Positions 23,294 through 34,700 of a stretch of 64,000 bases of DNA are shown one piece after another. The notes under the pieces were generated by a model. That model saw nothing but the letters and a program-made list of their open reading frames with translations. It had not been told where the DNA came from and did not search any database. The translations under genes and the position numbers were made by a program. The DNA is from Girardinichthys multiradiatus (lineage: Eukaryota; Chordata; Actinopteri; Cyprinodontiformes; Goodeidae). How positions within the stretch are numbered: the first letter of the stretch is position 1; each line of letters opens with the position of its first letter. The stretch covers positions 25,381,663 to 25,445,662 of the forward strand of contig NC_061811.1 of the NCBI RefSeq assembly GCF_021462225.1. The letters are read 5' to 3'.

Positions 23294-24171
23294 CCGTATT
23301 TTCCGCACTATAAGGCACACCGGATTATAAGGCGCACCTTCAATGAATGGCCTATTTTATAACTTTTTTCATATATAGGTCGCACCGGATTATAAGGCGC
23401 ATAGAATAGAAGCTACTGCAGTCAAACATTTGACTGGGGTTGCGTTATGCATCCACTAGATGGAGCTGTGCTAAAGAGAATGTCAACAAAACAGTCAGAT
23501 AAGTCAGTCAGTCAAACTTTATTAATACACTACAAACCAGCGTTCTGATAACTCCATTCACTCTCATGGTAAGGTCTCCTCTACATAGAATTCTATTGAA
23601 TAGAGCCAACCGCACGTTAGGAATGCATTGGAGTCTATGAAGTTGAAGTTGAAATCAAACGTTAGTTAAAACGTGAAAGGGAACTTTTCCCTGATTCAGT
23701 AAACACGTAAAAGGAACAGTTTGATGCACTAAATCAAACGTTAGTACATTCACAATATAGTAGCGTTAACTGTTGAATTCTCTCGCTGCTGCTCCATTCC
23801 CATGTTCGACTGCGTAGCTGACAGCCTCGAGTTTGAACTCAGCATTGTAAGCGTGTCTCTTGAAAGGTGCAATTTTGGGGTCGTTATACACACACAAGTG
23901 GTGTTGGACTAGGAGTAAGCACAGTACAGGTGTTTACCGCTATTACTTCGGCGACACCCCTGACTACGGTAGCCGTAATGCTGCAAGCGGTGCGGCTTTG
24001 TAGTTTACCAGTCGTACTGAAACATTTTGACAGAGCGCCGTGTACAACCAGTATGAATTAACCAATTAACCAATTGATCCATATATAAGGCGCTCCGGAT
24101 TACAAGGCGCACTGTCATTTTTTGAGAAAATTAATGGTTTTTAAGTGCGCCTTATAGTGCGGAAAATACGG
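23294..24171. mobile_element. 878-bp MITE with CCGTATTTTCCGCAC ends and TA target site
   Basis: The first bases CCGTATTTTCCGCACTATAA and the reverse complement of the right end are the same over about 27 bases with one mismatch. TA flanks both sides (23292-23293, 24172-24173); an ACAT overlap also exists, so the duplication length is not certain. The phrase CCGGATTATAAGGCGCA occurs twice near the left end (23317-23345 and 23388-23402) and, with small changes, once near the right end in direct orientation (about 24093). There is no transposase frame. Family assignment (Tc1/mariner-like versus other) is open. Confidence 0.8.
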
Positions 24172-24186
24172 TACATACACCAACCT

Positions 24187-25240
24187 ACATGGAGCAGTGT
24201 GGTTTTCGTCCCGGTCGTGGAACACTGGACCAGCTCTATACCCTCTACAGGGTGCTCGAGGGTTCATGGGAGTTTGCCCAACCGGTTCACATGTGTTTTG
24301 TGGACCTGGAGAAGGCATTCGACTGTGTCCCTTGTGGTGCCCTGTGGGGGGTGCTCCAGGAGTATGGAATCGGGGGCCCTTTATTAGGGGCCATTCGGTC
24401 CCTGTACGAGTGGAGCAGGAGTTTGGTTCGCATTGCCGGCACTAAGTCGGACCTGTTCCCGGTGCATGTTGGACTCCAGCGGGGCTGCCCTTTGTCACCG
24501 GTCCTGTTCATAACTTTTATGGACAGGATTTCTAGACACAGCCAAGGGCCGGAGGGGGTCTGGTTTGGGGACCAGTGGATTTCGTCTCTTCTTTTTGCAG
24601 ATGACGTGGTCCTACTGGCCCCCTCTAGCCAAGACCTACAGCATGCGCTGGGGCGGTTCGCAGCCGAGTGTGAAGCGGCTGGGATGGAGATCAGCTCCTC
24701 CAAGTCCGAGGCCATGGTACTCGACCAGAAAAGGGTGGCTTGTCCTCTTCAGGTTGGAGGGGAGTTCCTGCCTCAAGTGGAGGAGCTTAAGTATCTCGGG
24801 GTCTTGTTCACGAGTGGGGGAAAAATGGAGCGGGAGATCGACAGACGGATCGGTGCGGCTGCCGCAATAATGGGGGCACTGTGCCAGTCCGTTGTGGTGA
24901 AGAGAGAGCTGAGCCGAAAAGCAAAGCACTCAATTTACTGGTCGGTCTACGTTCCTACCCTCACCTATGGCCATGAACTTTGGGTCATGACCGAAAGAAC
25001 GAGATCCCGGATACAAGCGGCTGAAATGAGCTTCCTCCGTAGGGGGGGAGGCCCAGGGGACAGCCCAGGACACGCTGGAGGGACTATGTCTCTCGGCTGG
25101 CCTGGGAATGCCTTGGGCTCCACCCGGAGGAGCTGGAGGAGGTGTCTGGGCAGAGGGACGTCTGGGCATTTCTGCTGAGTCTGCTGCCCCCGTGACCCGG
25201 TCCCGGATAAGCAGAAGACGACGAGTACGAGTATGAGTAC
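24187..25240 (+). mobile_element. 5'-truncated, internally deleted LINE (RTE/Rex3-like)
   Basis: The fragment starts inside the reverse transcriptase domain and ends after GACCCGGTCCCGGATAAGC with a short degenerate (GAGTAC)-type tail. This ending, related to the GATAAGCGGTAGAAAATGG end of the SINEs in this window, recalls Rex3/RTE elements. Truncation at the 5' end is usual for target-primed reverse transcription. Clade assignment rests on recall of protein phrases and the tail. Confidence 0.8.
24189..25178 (+). pseudogene. LINE reverse transcriptase fragment (329 codons open)
   Basis: In a complete element this domain copies the LINE RNA into DNA at the target site. Visible motifs are QCGFRPGRGTLDQLY at the start, FVDLEKAFDCV (catalytic Asp, about residues 37-47), GLQRGCPLSPVLF (residues 95-107), and LLFADDVVLLA with the ADD triad at about residues 137-139. 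The thumb-like YLGVLFTSGGKMEREIDRRI and LTYGHELWVMTERTRSRIQA follow. The N-terminal endonuclease and the first RT motifs are absent. After FLRR at about 25042 a deletion shifts the frame; RWRDYVSRLAW and PPEELEEVSG-like coding continues in another frame to about 25190. The gene is therefore not functional despite the long open frame. Confidence 0.9.
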
Positions 25241-25495
25241 CTCTTGAAGCTCATCAACAGAATGCCAAGAGTTTGCAGAGCAGTAATCAAAGCAAAAGTT
25301 GGCTACTTTGAAGAACCTAGAATATAAGACATATTTTCAGTTGTTTCACAGTTTTTGTTCAGTACATAATTCCACATGTGTTAATTCATAATTTTGATGC
25401 CTTCAGTGTGAAGCTACAATATTCATAGTCATGAAAATAAAGACAACTCTTTGAATGAGAAGGTGTGTCCAAACTTTTGGTCTGTACTGTATATG
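25240..25495 (+). mobile_element. 3' end of a Tc1-like element
   Basis: Plus-strand coding remnant KLINRMPRVCRAVIKAKVGY is the usual C-terminal end of a Tc1 transposase. It is followed by a terminal repeat ending GGTGTGTCCAAACTTTTGGT near 25480. The rest of the element is missing upstream, where the LINE fragment abuts. The related opposite end is seen near 26310. Confidence 0.75.
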
Positions 25496-25639
25496 ATGTC
25501 AGAATTATGACTGATTGCTCGTTCGATGTATAATTACAACTAAAAGCTTTTCCCTGTAGTTTTACAAAGTGCAGTGGATATAAAACTTTACACATTACTG
25601 TTAAGATGGTAAGCTTTAATTACTGAACCAAAAATCTTC

Positions 25640-26290
25640 AGAAGGGAACATATTTGCCGATCAGATGTGATCTCAGGAACACTAGACGTAACCAATAAAG
25701 AGCTTCATTAGTTGCATCAGGTGTGCTGGAAACAGAAGACCTCTAATAGCCTAAATGGGCTGCGGACAGTAACATTGCATGTTAGAAAAATGGCTGAGTC
25801 AAGAGAACTGTCCAAAAACTTCAAAGGAAGGATCATTACTTTCAAGAAACAAGGAAATGGATTCAAAAAGACAGCAAAGGCCCTGAAGGCCCTCAGAAGC
25901 CACGAGGTTTCAGTTTCCACAGTAAGGCACATACCAAACACTAACCAAACTCCAAGACCTACACCACTACTGACCCAAAAACACTGGAAAAGTCAGCTCC
26001 AATTTGCTCACAACTATACAAATAAGCCAAAAAGGTTTTGCCTGTCTGTTCTTTGGCCTGATGTAACAAAACTGGAGCTTTTCGAGTCGACTGATCAACA
26101 GAAGGACGATTTCACACTTTGAAAAGAAGACCCTGCCTGCAGTGAAGCATGGCAGTGGTACAATAATAGTCTGGCAGTATTTTGCTTTGTCTGGCACTGA
26201 AACCTTGCAGCATGAACCACATTGGATTCAACCGAGTATCATCAAACTAGGAAAGGACAACGATGCCAAGCATACATAAAAACATACTTT
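25640..26290 (+). pseudogene. Decayed Tc1-like transposase
   Basis: From about 25790 the frame reads MAESRELSKNFKGRIITFKK, a Tc1 N-terminal helix region, then SVSTVRHI, SQLQFAHNY and LWPDVTKLELFE, a degraded first-Asp region. After a stop at 26122 the frame continues with a PAVKHGSGTIIVWQYFA-like stretch and ends in KDNDAKHT, the second-Asp region. The Glu region is absent. Terminal repeats could not be defined. Confidence 0.75.
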
Positions 26291-26309
26291 AAACAGACTT
26301 TAAACACAT

Positions 26310-26830
26310 ATTTATATACACTTCCGTTCAAACGTTTTACATACACTTTTTCATTTAATGGGTCTCTTTATTTTCATGACTTTTTACATTGTTGATTCTC
26401 ACCAAAGGCAACAAAACTGTTAATGAACACACATGGAATTGTATAGAAAACAGAAATAACTCTAAACACTTTTTTTTTTTTTAATAACCACAATTTGCTC
26501 TGATTACTGCTTTGCTCTCTTAGCATTCTCTACATGAGCTTCATGAGGTGGTCACCTGAAACAGTTTTCCAAACTCTCTCTTTTCCAAAGAGTCTTGAAA
26601 TCACCATCACCATCAAAGCTCACCATCAAAGCATCCACCGTGGATTCTACCGTGTATCAGAAAATGCTTAAGAACATTGTGAGATCACATGTACATAAAT
26701 AAAATCTGAACTAGAACTGATCCTGCAACATGATGATGACCCTAAACATACCTGTAAGTTCTCAATGGACTTACAATTAAAAATTGGAAAATTCTGGACA
26801 GAGTCCAAGCCCATATGTTGATCTCACTGA
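26310..26830. mobile_element. Tc1-derived fragments
   Basis: The segment at 26316-26345 (TATACACTTCCGTTCAAACG) resembles a Tc1 terminal end. It is followed by antisense-type phrases such as TGAGCTTCATGAGGTGGTCA near 26535. From about 26720 plus-strand coding resembles LQHDDDPKHT, the second-Asp region of another Tc1 copy. Boundaries are uncertain, and at least two copies are mixed here. Confidence 0.55.
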
Positions 26831-26938
26831 GATGCTAAAGGGAGATTTGAAAGGGGCTGTACATGCAAGAAACCCCTCGGACATCTCACAGTTGAAAGAG
26901 AGGAGTGAGGTACACCTTTCTCTTACCAATGTCAGAGA

Positions 26939-27303
26939 TAGACTGTATTGCCAAACAATTTTGGTGCCACCACCAAATCATTAAATTCTAGTGTTACAAC
27001 ACTCCCATGGCTGCAGGTAGATAAAGTTTGGTGAGGAGAACCTTGACTGGCCTGCACAGAGTCCTGACCTCTACCTTCTTAAACACCTTTGGCATGAATT
27101 AGAGTGGAGGCTGCAGTTCTGGTTTTCTCATCTAACTATGAACACACTCCTAAACCTTGTGGAAGATGTTTACAGAATAGTTGCTTTAGCTGGCAACGGT
27201 TGGTCCATCAACAAACTGGACCTTATAGATTAAGAATAAGATGTCGTCAAAGTTCATGTATATGTAAAAGTACACAAACAAATACTTTTGGCAATATAGT
27301 GTA
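26939..27303 (+). mobile_element. Internally deleted Tc1-like element, about 365 bp
   Basis: The left end ACTGTATTGCCAAACAATTT and the right end TTTTGGCAATATAGTGTAT are inverted partners. Inside, a plus-strand remnant reads LDWPAQSPDLYLLKHLWHEL, the Glu region with Glu lost. Most of the transposase has been deleted, leaving a MITE-like copy. Confidence 0.7.
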
Positions 27304-29279
27304 TACTAGTTTGAGGTCATGTACACATTATGAATCCTGGGTAATACAACTTTTTGCTTTTTATTTTTCCCCTAAAAGATTTGTTTTTAGGCTGAATTGG
27401 ATAAATATATAAACGTTTCCCAGATATACATCTCATTCTAATTTTTTTCATAAAAACCTAGTCATTTAATAATATTTATGTTTTGAATATATTTACTAAA
27501 GCTATCAGGCTGTTGATTGGTACCACATATCCAACAGCTGTGATGTTAGATTATTAAAATTTGTGCTGTCCCATTGCCACATTCAATATCTGCCCTTCCC
27601 TCTTTCTACACTTCCTACTCCAACAGGAATTTAATCTTTTAAGCCATCGTTGTTTTTCCTCTCCCCTATTTTTGATGCTGTTGCTGCTGGTTGGAAGACC
27701 ACAGACTGCCTCTGTATGCTGATGCCCCGCTCCTGTTCCCACTCCTCCACCCCTCCTTGCTCTGAGCCTGTCTCTCTGTTTCCTTCTGTATCTCTATTTG
27801 TCTAACTCTCACGCTCACATCTCTATCTCTCTGCCTTCCTCCTGCTTTCTGTCCTCATCTTTTCCTCCTCTTCTTTCTCCTGCACTTCTTCTCCTCTCTC
27901 CTGCTTCTTCACAGCCCTCCTACTGCCCCCACCCCCAACACGCACATCCACTTTTTTTTTCTCCTTTCTCTCCCTCATGACTGCCAATCTGCTGTTTCGT
28001 TGCTCTGCTGTACGTGCCACAGATTCAGATGGCAGTCAAATGGTAGACTGAGACAAACACAGAGACACATGCATGCAATTACAGTCTCACACAGACTCAC
28101 ACACGCAAATGCATATGCAGACTGGCAACGCATGAGAAGAGACTTCAAATGTTTGGGTAAAGACACAAACCTGCACATATCTGTGCACTCATATTGTCCT
28201 TTATATTGAAGTATTTTCTTGGTCATTTAAGGTAGAAACACAATGCAGAAAACACAGATGAAAATGAAGACATCTGTGAAAAAAATATTTAATCAATTAT
28301 TACAGTAGAATGAAATCAGGGCAATAAGTATGCATTTCACTGATGCTGTCATAAACATTTTTGCTTTGGCGTTTTATGCATTAAGGTGAAAGAGAGACAG
28401 CAGCACAAGAGGAAAAGAAAGAAAGGATGGGGGGGCGATAGAGCGGGAGAAGCAGAGAGGAAGGAGGTCAGTCGGAGCTTATGAAACATTTTTTAACCTA
28501 ACCCGGCCTATTTCTGACAGGGCAGATACTGTGGACTCACAGTCAGACACACAAGTTCCCATGGTTGACGGCAACATGCCTTCAGGGAGCGACACAGAAA
28601 TATGCACGCAAGTCAAGCAGAGATTTAAATTTTATTTCACATTGTGTGCATATGCCTATTTATATGTTTACATTAAATGAAGAATATTTGTTCTTGATAG
28701 TATACCTAAGTTTTGAAAAGCAAAATTTAACTCCACAAACTGTCTGCAGTCAGTTTAATAAACTATCTTGAAGATATTCTGATCTTTGAAGTCCAAAGCC
28801 TTTTTTTATGACGTCTATTTCAAATAATCTCATTCATATTCACCTCATGTATTTCGGGAGGGTTGTTTTACAGTTGGGTGCTAAAATGGAAGCCATAGCT
28901 TTCTGTACAGTGACATATAGTGGATTTAAAAAGCCAGGTGTTTTACACAGCCAGGTGTTTGTGATGTAAAAAAGAGACTTTGAGAAATAATTCATGAACG
29001 TTTTCACATTTTTCTTCTACAGTTAAAAAAAAACAAAAAAAGAAACAACTCAGTTATAAGGCAAAAATGTAAGAAATAAAAATAAATGCTATAAAGTGTT
29101 TGCATAAGCATTCATACCCTTAAACTAATGCTTTGTTGAACTACGTTTATTTGCAGTGTTGCATTTCTGCAACAACTTCTTGGTCTCAGAATTCACGGTA
29201 CTTTCCAAGTCACAAAGGATCTGTCCATATTTCACTCTGCACTCTGCACTTTATTTTACCCCAATGAGTTCTGCTGCTT
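27304..29279. other. Unassigned stretch with CT-rich tract
   Basis: Positions about 27590-28000 are pyrimidine-rich, and 28385-28470 is purine-rich. The short frames here are composition artefacts. No exon or transposon end was recognised. Confidence 0.4.
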
Positions 29280-30433
29280 TATAAATATTCATACCTCTTT
29301 AACATTTTGTCAGATTACAACCCCAAACCTCAGTGTATTTTGTTGGGATTTTATGTGATAGCCCAAAACAAAGAAGTATATAAATGTGAGGTGCAAGGAA
29401 TATGGTTCCCCTTTTTTTTAGCAAATAAGAATTGGAAAATTGTGTAGTGCATTTGTATTCAGTCCTGTTTATTTTGATACCCCAACATTTGAACTGTTAG
29501 GGTTATGTCCAAAGCAGAAGGAAAATGGGGAGGCAAACAAAGCAGAGACTCGTGTTTCTAGGGGACCTCTAAATTCTAAGACACGACCTGAGGAATAGAG
29601 GAAGCTTTTAAATAGACCTGAAACGCTTGCATGACTCTCTAAGCCACAGCCTCAAATACACACAGAGGACAATGAAACTCACGGATCAACCTGGAAGATG
29701 CCACTGGTAAAATGAAAAGGACATTTTCTTTGACTATTGTATGTTAATATGGTAATGATGGATTACAGGAGCAAAGGTGTAGCAAAGTATAGAATTTGAA
29801 ATATTTGAAAATGAATCATTTCTGAGTTTGATTATATTTAATTTAAATTTAAATAAGGACAACTCCACCTTAAATGTTATGTTTGTGGTGAATCTTTTAG
29901 AAATATCATGTTTTTAAAATTAGATTTATTTGAAATGGTCAGTAATTAAAAATAACTGTGAACTTCTTCTTCAATAAAGCTAAAGATGAGAAGAAAAGAC
30001 AAGGATTTGTCATATGCATTCTTCCAAGTTAAGCGTTTTTCATTTTTGGTCAGAAGAGAGTTAATTGAAACTTTCAGTCAGTCAGTCAGTCATTTTCTAC
30101 TGCTTATTCCATAGTGGTTCGCGGGGAAGCTGGTGCCTATCTCCAGCAGTCTATGGGCAAGAGGTGGGGTGCAAAGAAAAGAAACTTTATAGTAACCAAA
30201 AACTTTCACAAGTCACAAGATAAATGCAGTCATCTTGCTTGCAATTTAGTCTCAGTATAAACCTAACTGTTCTGTAAAGGCCTCAGAGATTTGCTAGAAA
30301 ACAAATGACATCATGGAGACCAAGCAACATGGCACAATAGTCAAGGAGAAAATGGTGAAGTTTATAGCAGGGTTAGTTAGCAATATCGCAAGCTCTGGAA
30401 AAATCGCAAAAAATTGGATAATGAAGCACAACA
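29280..30433 (+). mobile_element. Decayed Tc1-like element, interrupted
   Basis: The left terminal-repeat phrases are at 29300-29400 (ACATTTTGTCAGATTACAAC and TGTTGGGATTTTATGTGATA). The segment 30240-30420 carries the start region (TGTAAAGGCCTCAGAG, then ATGGAGACCAAGCAACATGG). The two are separated by about 600 bp of unassigned DNA and a SINE. The 30436 Tc1 copy has inserted into its transposase region. Confidence 0.6.
30075..30180 (-). mobile_element. Short 5'-truncated SINE, antisense
   Basis: The reverse complement matches the SINE 3' end (AGACTGCTGGAGATAGGCACC, then GGAATAAGC and AAAATGACTGACTGACTGA). The tail is an ACTG repeat, not ATGG. GAAACTTT occurs on both sides (30067-30074 and 30181-30188), a plausible target-site duplication. 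Confidence 0.8.
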
Positions 30434-30435
30434 TA

Positions 30436-32037
30436 CAGGTCCTTCTCAAAATATTAGCATATTGTGATAAAGTTCATTATTTTCCATAATGTCATGATGA
30501 AAATTGAACATTCATATATTTTAGATTCATTGCACACTAACTGAAATATTTCAGGTCTTTTATTGTCTTAATACGGATGATTGTGGCATACAGCTCATGA
30601 AAACCCAAAATTCCTATTTCACAAAATTAGCATATTTCATCCGACCAATAAAAGAAAAGTGTTTTTAATACAAAAAACGTCAACCTTCAAATAATCATGT
30701 ACAGTTATGCACTCAATACTTGGTTGGGAATCCTTTTGCAGAAATGACTGCTTCAATGCGGCGTGGCATGGAGGCAATCAGCTTGTGGTACTGCTGAGGT
30801 CTTATGGAGGCCCAGGATGCTTCGATAGCGGCCTTTAGCTCATCCAGAGTGTTGGGTCTTGAGTCTCTGAACGTTCTCTTCACAATATCCCACAGATTCT
30901 CTATGGGGTTCAGGTCAGGAGAGTTGGCAGGCCAATTGAGCACAGTGATACCATGGTCAGTAAACCATTTACCAGTGGTTTTGGCACTGTGAGCAGGTGC
31001 CAGGTCGTGCTAAAAAATGAAATCTTCATCTCCATAAAGCTTTTCAGCAGATGGAAGCATGAAGTGCTCCAAAATCTCCTGATAGCTAGCTGCATTGACC
31101 CTGCCCTTGATAAAACACAGTGGACCAACACCAGCAGCTGACACGGCACCCCAGACCATCACTGACTGTGGGTACTTGACACTGGACTTCTGGCATTTTG
31201 GCATTTCCTTCTCCCCAGTCTTCCTCCAGACTCTGGCACCTTGATTTCTGAATGACATGCAGAGTTTGCTTTCATCCGAAAAAAGTACTTTGGACAACAG
31301 TCCAGTGCTGCTTCTCTGTAGCCCAGATCAGGCGCTTCTGCCGCTGTTTCTGGTTCAAAAGTGGCTTGACCTGGGGAATGTGGCACCTGTAGCCCATTTC
31401 CTGCACACGCCTGTGCACGGTGGCTCTGGATGTTTCTACTCCAGACTCAGTCCACTGCTTCCGCAGGTCCCCCAAGGTCTGGAATCGGCCCTTCTCCACA
31501 ATCTTCCTCAGGGTCCGGTCACCTCTTCTCGTTGTGCAGCGTTTTCTGCCACACTTTTTCCTTCTCACAGACTTCCCACTGAGGTGCCTTGATACAGCAC
31601 TCTGGGAACAGCCTATTCGTTCAGAAATTTCTTTGTGTGTCTTACCCTCTTGCTTGAGGGTGTCAATAGTGGCCTTCTGGACAGCAGTCAGGTCGGCAGT
31701 CTTACCCATGATTGGGGTTTTGAGTGATGAACCAGGCTGGGAGTTTTAAAGGCCTCAGGAATCTTTTGCAGGTGTTTAGAGTTAACTCGTTGATTCAGAT
31801 GATTAGGTTCATAGCTCGTTTAGAGACCCTTTTAATGATATGCTAATTTTGTGAGATAGGAATTTTGGGTTTTCATGAGCTGTATGCCAAAATCATCCGT
31901 ATTAAGACAATAAAAGACCTGAAATATTTCAGTTAGTGTGCAATGAATCTAAAATATATGAATGTTAAATTTTCATCATGACATTATGGAAAATAATGAA
32001 CTTTATCACAATATGCTAATATTTTGAGAAGGACCTG
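30436..32037 (-). mobile_element. Full-length Tc1-like transposon, near-identical TIRs, broken gene
   Basis: The 1602-bp element is flanked by TA (30434-30435 and 32038-32039). Its inverted repeats are about 200 bp (30436-30635 and 31838-32037) and differ at only about three positions by eye, so insertion was recent. Each arm has an outer and an inner ATTAGCATAT, an IR/DR layout like that of the 14438 element although the families differ. The transposase gene runs on the minus strand and is disrupted. Confidence 0.95.
30713..31709 (-). pseudogene. Tc1-like DD34E transposase, one frameshift and one stop
   Basis: The start at 31709 gives MGKTADLTAVQKATIDTLKQ and the helix motif RIGCSQSAVSRHL, then KCGRKRCTTRRGDRTLRKI (linker and second DNA-binding part) and ETSRATVHRRVQEMGY. 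After KQHWTVVQ, at about 31290, a small out-of-frame deletion moves the reading into another frame, which continues KVLFSDESKL (first Asp). A TAG interrupts FIF at about 31010, just before HDLAPAHSAK (second Asp). The remainder, NWPANSPDLNPIENLWDIV (Glu), runs to GFPTKY and its stop at 30713. Only these two lesions are seen. Confidence 0.93.
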
Positions 32038-32214
32038 TATATTTAAAGTTGTTTCACGAAGAGGAGTAATTTGAAAAACAGGAGACATCACTCTGACTTG
32101 ACTGAACAGCAGAAGAAGTCAGTTTATTTTCTTCAAGTCGTTACACAAACCAGCACCTTCCAAAACTGTCAGACCCATCCATCTCCCTGCCGCATCCAGC
32201 AGGTCCGCTTATAT
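32038..32214. other. Unassigned flank
   Basis: No recognisable feature. It may belong to the older Tc1 relic into which the 30436 element inserted. Confidence 0.3.
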
Positions 32215-32840
32215 GCAGTCATATTCAATGAATTAGAACATGCTTTCCAATGAGGCTCGTTTGTCAGATTAAAAGTACCTTTTTAAAATAAAAACCTTTC
32301 AGCAGAGGGCTGCATGGAGTTTGCATGTGTGTGTTCTCACCGGGTCCTCCGGCTACCTCTCACAGAACAAAGACATGCCTGTTAGGTTAATTGGTCACTC
32401 TAAATTGGCCTTAGGTGTATGAATGAGTGTGTGCATGGTTGTTTGTGTGTTGCACTGCGATGGACTGGCGACCTGTCCAGGGTGTACCCTGCCTCTCGTC
32501 CATAGACTGCTGGAGATAGGCACCAGCTTCCCCACGACCCACTATGGAATAAGCGGTAGAAAATGACTGACTGACCTTTCAGCAGATATCAATATTTATT
32601 AAGTGCACGTTTGTGAATGAAAAAGTTTTTTCTTATTAGACTGACGTAATATTCCAATCTTAAATGTTGCATTTCCATTAGCTGAAAGTGGAAATCATCA
32701 TAACAGAAATAAAGTATTGAAAACATCAGTCTGTGTGTAATTAATTTATATACTGTAATGTGCTTCGTTTAGTGAATGGAGTTAATTAAATAAATTCACT
32801 GTTCAATGATATTCTAATTTATTAATTATGAGCTTATAGT
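32215..32840. mobile_element. Tc1-type terminal repeat/MITE, copy A, carrying a nested SINE
   Basis: Phrases such as TCATATTCAATGAATTAGAA at the left and TGATATTCTAATTTATTAAT at the right are inverted partners. The body (TTCCATTAGCTGAAAGTGGA, then GAATGGAGTTAATTAAATAA) matches copy B at 35850-36195. No coding sequence is present. A SINE sits at 32307-32574. Confidence 0.65.
32295..32586 (+). mobile_element. SINE insertion with a perfect 12-bp target-site duplication
   Basis: CCTTTCAGCAGA occurs exactly at 32295-32306 and 32575-32586 and brackets the SINE (32307-32574). The SINE is 5'-truncated, retains GATGGACTGGCGACCTGTCC and GGAATAAGCGGTAGAAAATG, and ends in an ACTG-type tail. The duplication shows LINE-type (target-primed) insertion into the older MITE. 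Confidence 0.95.
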
Positions 32841-32964
32841 TGAAGATATCACCTTCTCAATTCAAATTGGCCTATCACATCATCCCTCCAGAGTGGAAAA
32901 AAACCCAATAATGATTAATATTTACATAAATAATCAGAACATTGTCAATTATTTATCAGTAATA

Positions 32965-33325
32965 AAACATAGGGCTGCAGCTAATGATTATTTCAATAAT
33001 ATTTAACTTCTTAAGCTTATTTTTAATGAGTAATAGAAATACATAAAAGAGAAAAGGGAAGTACACAAATATTTTGTTTCCTTTTTTAAAACCAAAAATC
33101 AACATTATATTGTCTAAAATGCAACAACACAGTATGTCTTTAGTGTAGACATGAACATTTGTAGCAAAGGATCCATCAAACAGGATGCAGCTAAAACAAA
33201 ATGTTCATCAACATGTCAAAACCGCAGCTTCTGTATACTCCAGTTAACGATTACTCTTTTACTAAATTAGTTGACGATTATTTCAGTAAGCGATTAATCG
33301 TGATTAATTGTTTCAGTCCTAATAA
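32965..33325. mobile_element. hAT-like MITE
   Basis: The left end AGGGCTGCAGCTAATGATTA and the reverse complement of the right end (TTAGGACTGAAACAATTAAT) are related. Internal phrases (CTCCAGTTAACGATTACTC, GACGATTATTTCAGTAAGCG) recur in the fragment at 10795. There is no coding sequence. The hAT label is from recall of 'AGGGCTGCAACTAA' fish MITEs, not from a proven duplication. Confidence 0.55.
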
Positions 33326-34423
33326 AATATACAGCAAGCATGTCATGTATGCCCTCACACACAATTTCTGAGTTATTTAGCACTTGTCTCAGTTACTTCG
33401 AATTTCTACACATGGTCAACCAATCATACTGCAACTTGTTCAAGCTCAGATTCACCTTACAACATTCAAGGACTACTGTAAAATACTTAGAGGCAAAATA
33501 GTTTAAATCGTAGGACAAATATTTACAAAAGTAAGAGGAAAAAAAAACATCTGTACCGAACACTGTTGTGAAAATTAGTCTGTTTTGTTAGATTGACTCT
33601 GGACGTAATAATTGACTTCCATGGATTTGGTCTTAAATTCTATCTTGTATTCTGTGGAAATTTATGAGCTTGTTCACATTGTTGCCATGTGATGCAGACT
33701 GTCACAGTTGCTTTCAGTATACTGTTTAGAACAATACATTTCTGTTGCCATTGCTTGTATTGCCATTTATGTCATATTTGCACCATAAGTACTTTGCTTT
33801 AACCTCTGATGTATTTTTTTTAAACTTTTTCCTGTCACAGCATATCCACCTTTAATACAACAACACAGACCTGGAATTACAACCTGTAGCCTGTTTCCAA
33901 CTGAAAACCATTAACCCGCAGCCTACAGAATCTGTTGTGCTACAGTTTAGATAAACACAAATTTTATATTTGGTAAAGATTTTTCTTCTGTTTTGCTGCT
34001 ATGAAAGTCAGTCAACAGAGGGACTGAGGATGAGCAGCCAGCTGTCTCAAAGACTGGTGAAATTAATCAATTAGTCTCTGTTTGCTTGCAAATTGTTGCT
34101 GCCAGTTTTGAAGCCTCTCTGAGAATTTGTGAATGAGTGTTTCAGTAACAAATCGGTGTGCCTTTCCCAGTTGTCTATTCCTGAATACTTCACCTTGACT
34201 GAAAGTGCGCAGCTGTCCATGCCATCCTGAACCTGAGCTGGAAATGACCTGTTCAGCAGAGTCACTTAAGGTGGAACTGAACTTTTTCATTTTTATTTGT
34301 TACCTATGTGAAATACATCTGGGAGCAGGACACTCAGGCAGGCTGAAGCTCTTGAAAACCAGAAAGTATTGCTTTTTTGGACCGCAATAGTGTTTTTGTG
34401 ATGTTATTATGCAGGTAATGTGA
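33326..34423. other. Unassigned stretch
   Basis: No supported feature is visible; short chance frames only. Confidence 0.4.
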
Positions 34424-34700
34424 AGAGCCTTGCAAAAATGTTCATACTTCTTGAACTTTTTCACATTTTGCCACGTTACAACCTCAAACCTCAGTGTATT
34501 TTACTGGGATTTAATGGGATACACCAACACAAAGTGGCACATAATTGTGAAAAAATTAAAGGGGTACATGGATTGCAACTTTTTTTTTCTTTTTTTTTCA
34601 AAGAAATTGGTGAACCGTTTGGGGTTTCCGTTGTCTGGAGCTGTGGCATTTTCGATAAGTCTTGAAGTCAGGATTTACAATGTCACATCTAAGGTGAGGC
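34424..34700 (+). mobile_element. Terminal-repeat fragment of a Tc1-like element
   Basis: GAGCCTTGCAAAAATGTTCA, then CACATTTTGCCACGTTACAA and TACACCAACACAAAGTGGCA, match the end of the Tc1 family also seen at 18340, 29280, 40433 and 57270. No transposase part follows. Confidence 0.7.

Noticed and set aside
24189..25178. Functional reverse transcriptase gene
   Set aside because: Lacks the endonuclease and N-terminal RT part and has an internal deletion with a frame change, so it is a retroposon fragment.
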